From the NCBI GenBank assembly GCA_003135415.1, contig PLBP01000038.1, forward strand, positions 80,983 through 128,803: a stretch of DNA of 47,821 bases. Direction: 5' to 3'. This DNA is from Hyphomicrobiales bacterium (lineage in GTDB: Bacteria; Pseudomonadota; Alphaproteobacteria; Rhizobiales; Xanthobacteraceae). The position numbers and the translations under genes were made by a program. Positions 47,201 through 47,821 of the stretch are shown here, piece by piece. The notes below the pieces were generated by a model. That model saw only the letters and a list, made by a program, of their open reading frames with translations. It was not told the DNA's origin and searched no databases. Every line of letters begins with the position of its first letter. The stretch's first letter is position 1.

Positions 47201-47821
47201 TCAATAGGGCTCGGTTGCGCCTTCAACGAGGATTTCGCGCTTGCCCGCGTGGTTGGCGGGACCGACGATTCCCTCTTTTTCCATGCGCTCGATGATCGTG
47301 GCCGCGCGATTATAGCCGATTTGCAGGCGCCGCTGCACATAGCTCGTCGATGCCTTGCGGTCGCGTATCACGATCTGCACTGCTTGCTTGTAGAGGTCGG
47401 CGCCCCCTTCCTCTCCGAAAGCGCCGTTGTCGAAGACGCTGCCGCTCTCGCCCTCTTCTTCCTCGGCGGTGACGGCCTCGAGATATTCGGGCGCGCCTTG
47501 TTCCTTCAGGTGCGCGACCACATGCTCGACCTCGCGGTCGGCGACAAACGGGCCATGCACGCGGCTGATGCGTCCGCCGCCGGCCATGTAGAGCATGTCG
47601 CCTTGGCCGAGGAGCTGCTCGGCGCCCTGCTCGCCCAGGATCGTGCGGCTGTCGATCTTCGAGGTGACCTGGAAGGAGACGCGGGTGGGGAAATTGGCCT
47701 TGATCGTACCGGTGATGACGTCGACCGAGGGACGCTGCGTCGCCATGATGAGGTGAATGCCGGCGGCGCGCGCCATTTGCGCGAGGCGTTGGATCGCTCC
47801 TTCGATGTCCTTGCCGGCGAC
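47201..47821 (-). CDS. ftsK: DNA translocase FtsK, C-terminal 206 residues, cut by window edge
   Basis: Septal DNA pump that resolves chromosome dimers and activates XerCD. The minus-strand frame is open to the window edge and starts mid-protein at [20 protein letters not shown]. It includes [58 protein letters not shown] and the gamma domain at the C terminus with [20 protein letters not shown] and [20 protein letters not shown]. The ATPase Walker A and the membrane domain are outside the window. It heads the ftsK-lolA-xthA run. Confidence 0.96.
   Translation of the reverse strand, partial: VAGKDIEGAIQRLAQMARAAGIHLIMATQRPSVDVITGTIKANFPTRVSFQVTSKIDSRTILGEQGAEQLLGQGDMLYMAGGGRISRVHGPFVADREVEHVVAHLKEQGAPEYLEAVTAEEEEGESGSVFDNGAFGEEGGADLYKQAVQIVIRDRKASTSYVQRRLQIGYNRAATIIERMEKEGIVGPANHAGKREILVEGATEPY

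Overview
The window is a dense, roughly 62 percent GC stretch of an alphaproteobacterial chromosome. Gene content and order point to the Hyphomicrobiales (Rhizobiales): hrcA-grpE-dnaK, rph-rdgB-hemW, a his operon carrying a DUF2628 gene, hslV-GNAT-hslU, timA-mltA-smr, secB, ppsR-maf-aroE-coaE-dnaQ, hemE-hemJ-rho, mnmE-mnmG-rsmG-parA-parB, leuS-lptE-holA and ftsK-lolA-xthA. I see no tRNA, rRNA, CRISPR array, insertion sequence, prophage or transfer genes. Nearly every gene is core, and genus-level placement is not possible from what I can read.

The window appears to contain the chromosomal replication origin and the centromere. The gap at about 27482-27776 lies between ppsR (DUF299, the RP001 family) and hemE, which is the classic alphaproteobacterial oriC address. 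It holds a near-consensus DnaA box, several weaker DnaA-like boxes, four GANTC methylation sites in 158 bp and an AT-rich flank next to hemE. To the right, four parS-like 16-mers lie between 33156 and 36357 in and around mnmE, mnmG and rsmG, just before parA and parB. Genes flanking the origin mostly read away from it.

Layout: 1-3595 is the heat-shock block (dnaK partial, grpE, hrcA, minus strand) with RpoH-type promoters before dnaK and grpE. 3633-10794 holds rph, rdgB, hemW, rsmI, yraN, gshB and a secreted amidase-fold protein on the plus strand, with an LppC lipoprotein on the minus strand. 11153-13399 is a hybrid histidine kinase. 13422-18047 is the hisB-DUF2628-hisH-hisA-hisF-hisE-coaA operon on the minus strand. 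18176-20526 is hslV-GNAT-hslU. 20597-23096 is timA-mltA-smr (minus). 23397-23863 is secB. 23887-27481 is ppsR-maf-aroE-coaE-dnaQ (minus), followed by oriC. 27777-30720 is hemE-hemJ-rho. 30772-32802 is a YyaL/DUF255 protein. 32959-38715 is the mnmE-to-parB run. 38698-42918 is leuS-lptE-holA. 43036-45536 holds a PLP-binding YggS protein, an L,D-transpeptidase, and a response regulator paired with a cyclic-nucleotide-binding protein. 45618-47821 is ftsK (partial), lolA and xthA.

Non-coding structure is the less ordinary part. Three copies of a nested palindromic repeat (14747, 20524, 45544) share one core. In the two long copies the palindrome ends supply the TAG stop codons of three of the four flanking convergent genes. 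Between timA and secB, a perfect 12-bp inverted repeat encloses a possible 15-residue, almost wholly hydrophobic minus-strand peptide. Its strong Shine-Dalgarno would be masked by the end of its own reading frame. That is the best candidate here for something undescribed, but it rests on sequence pattern alone.
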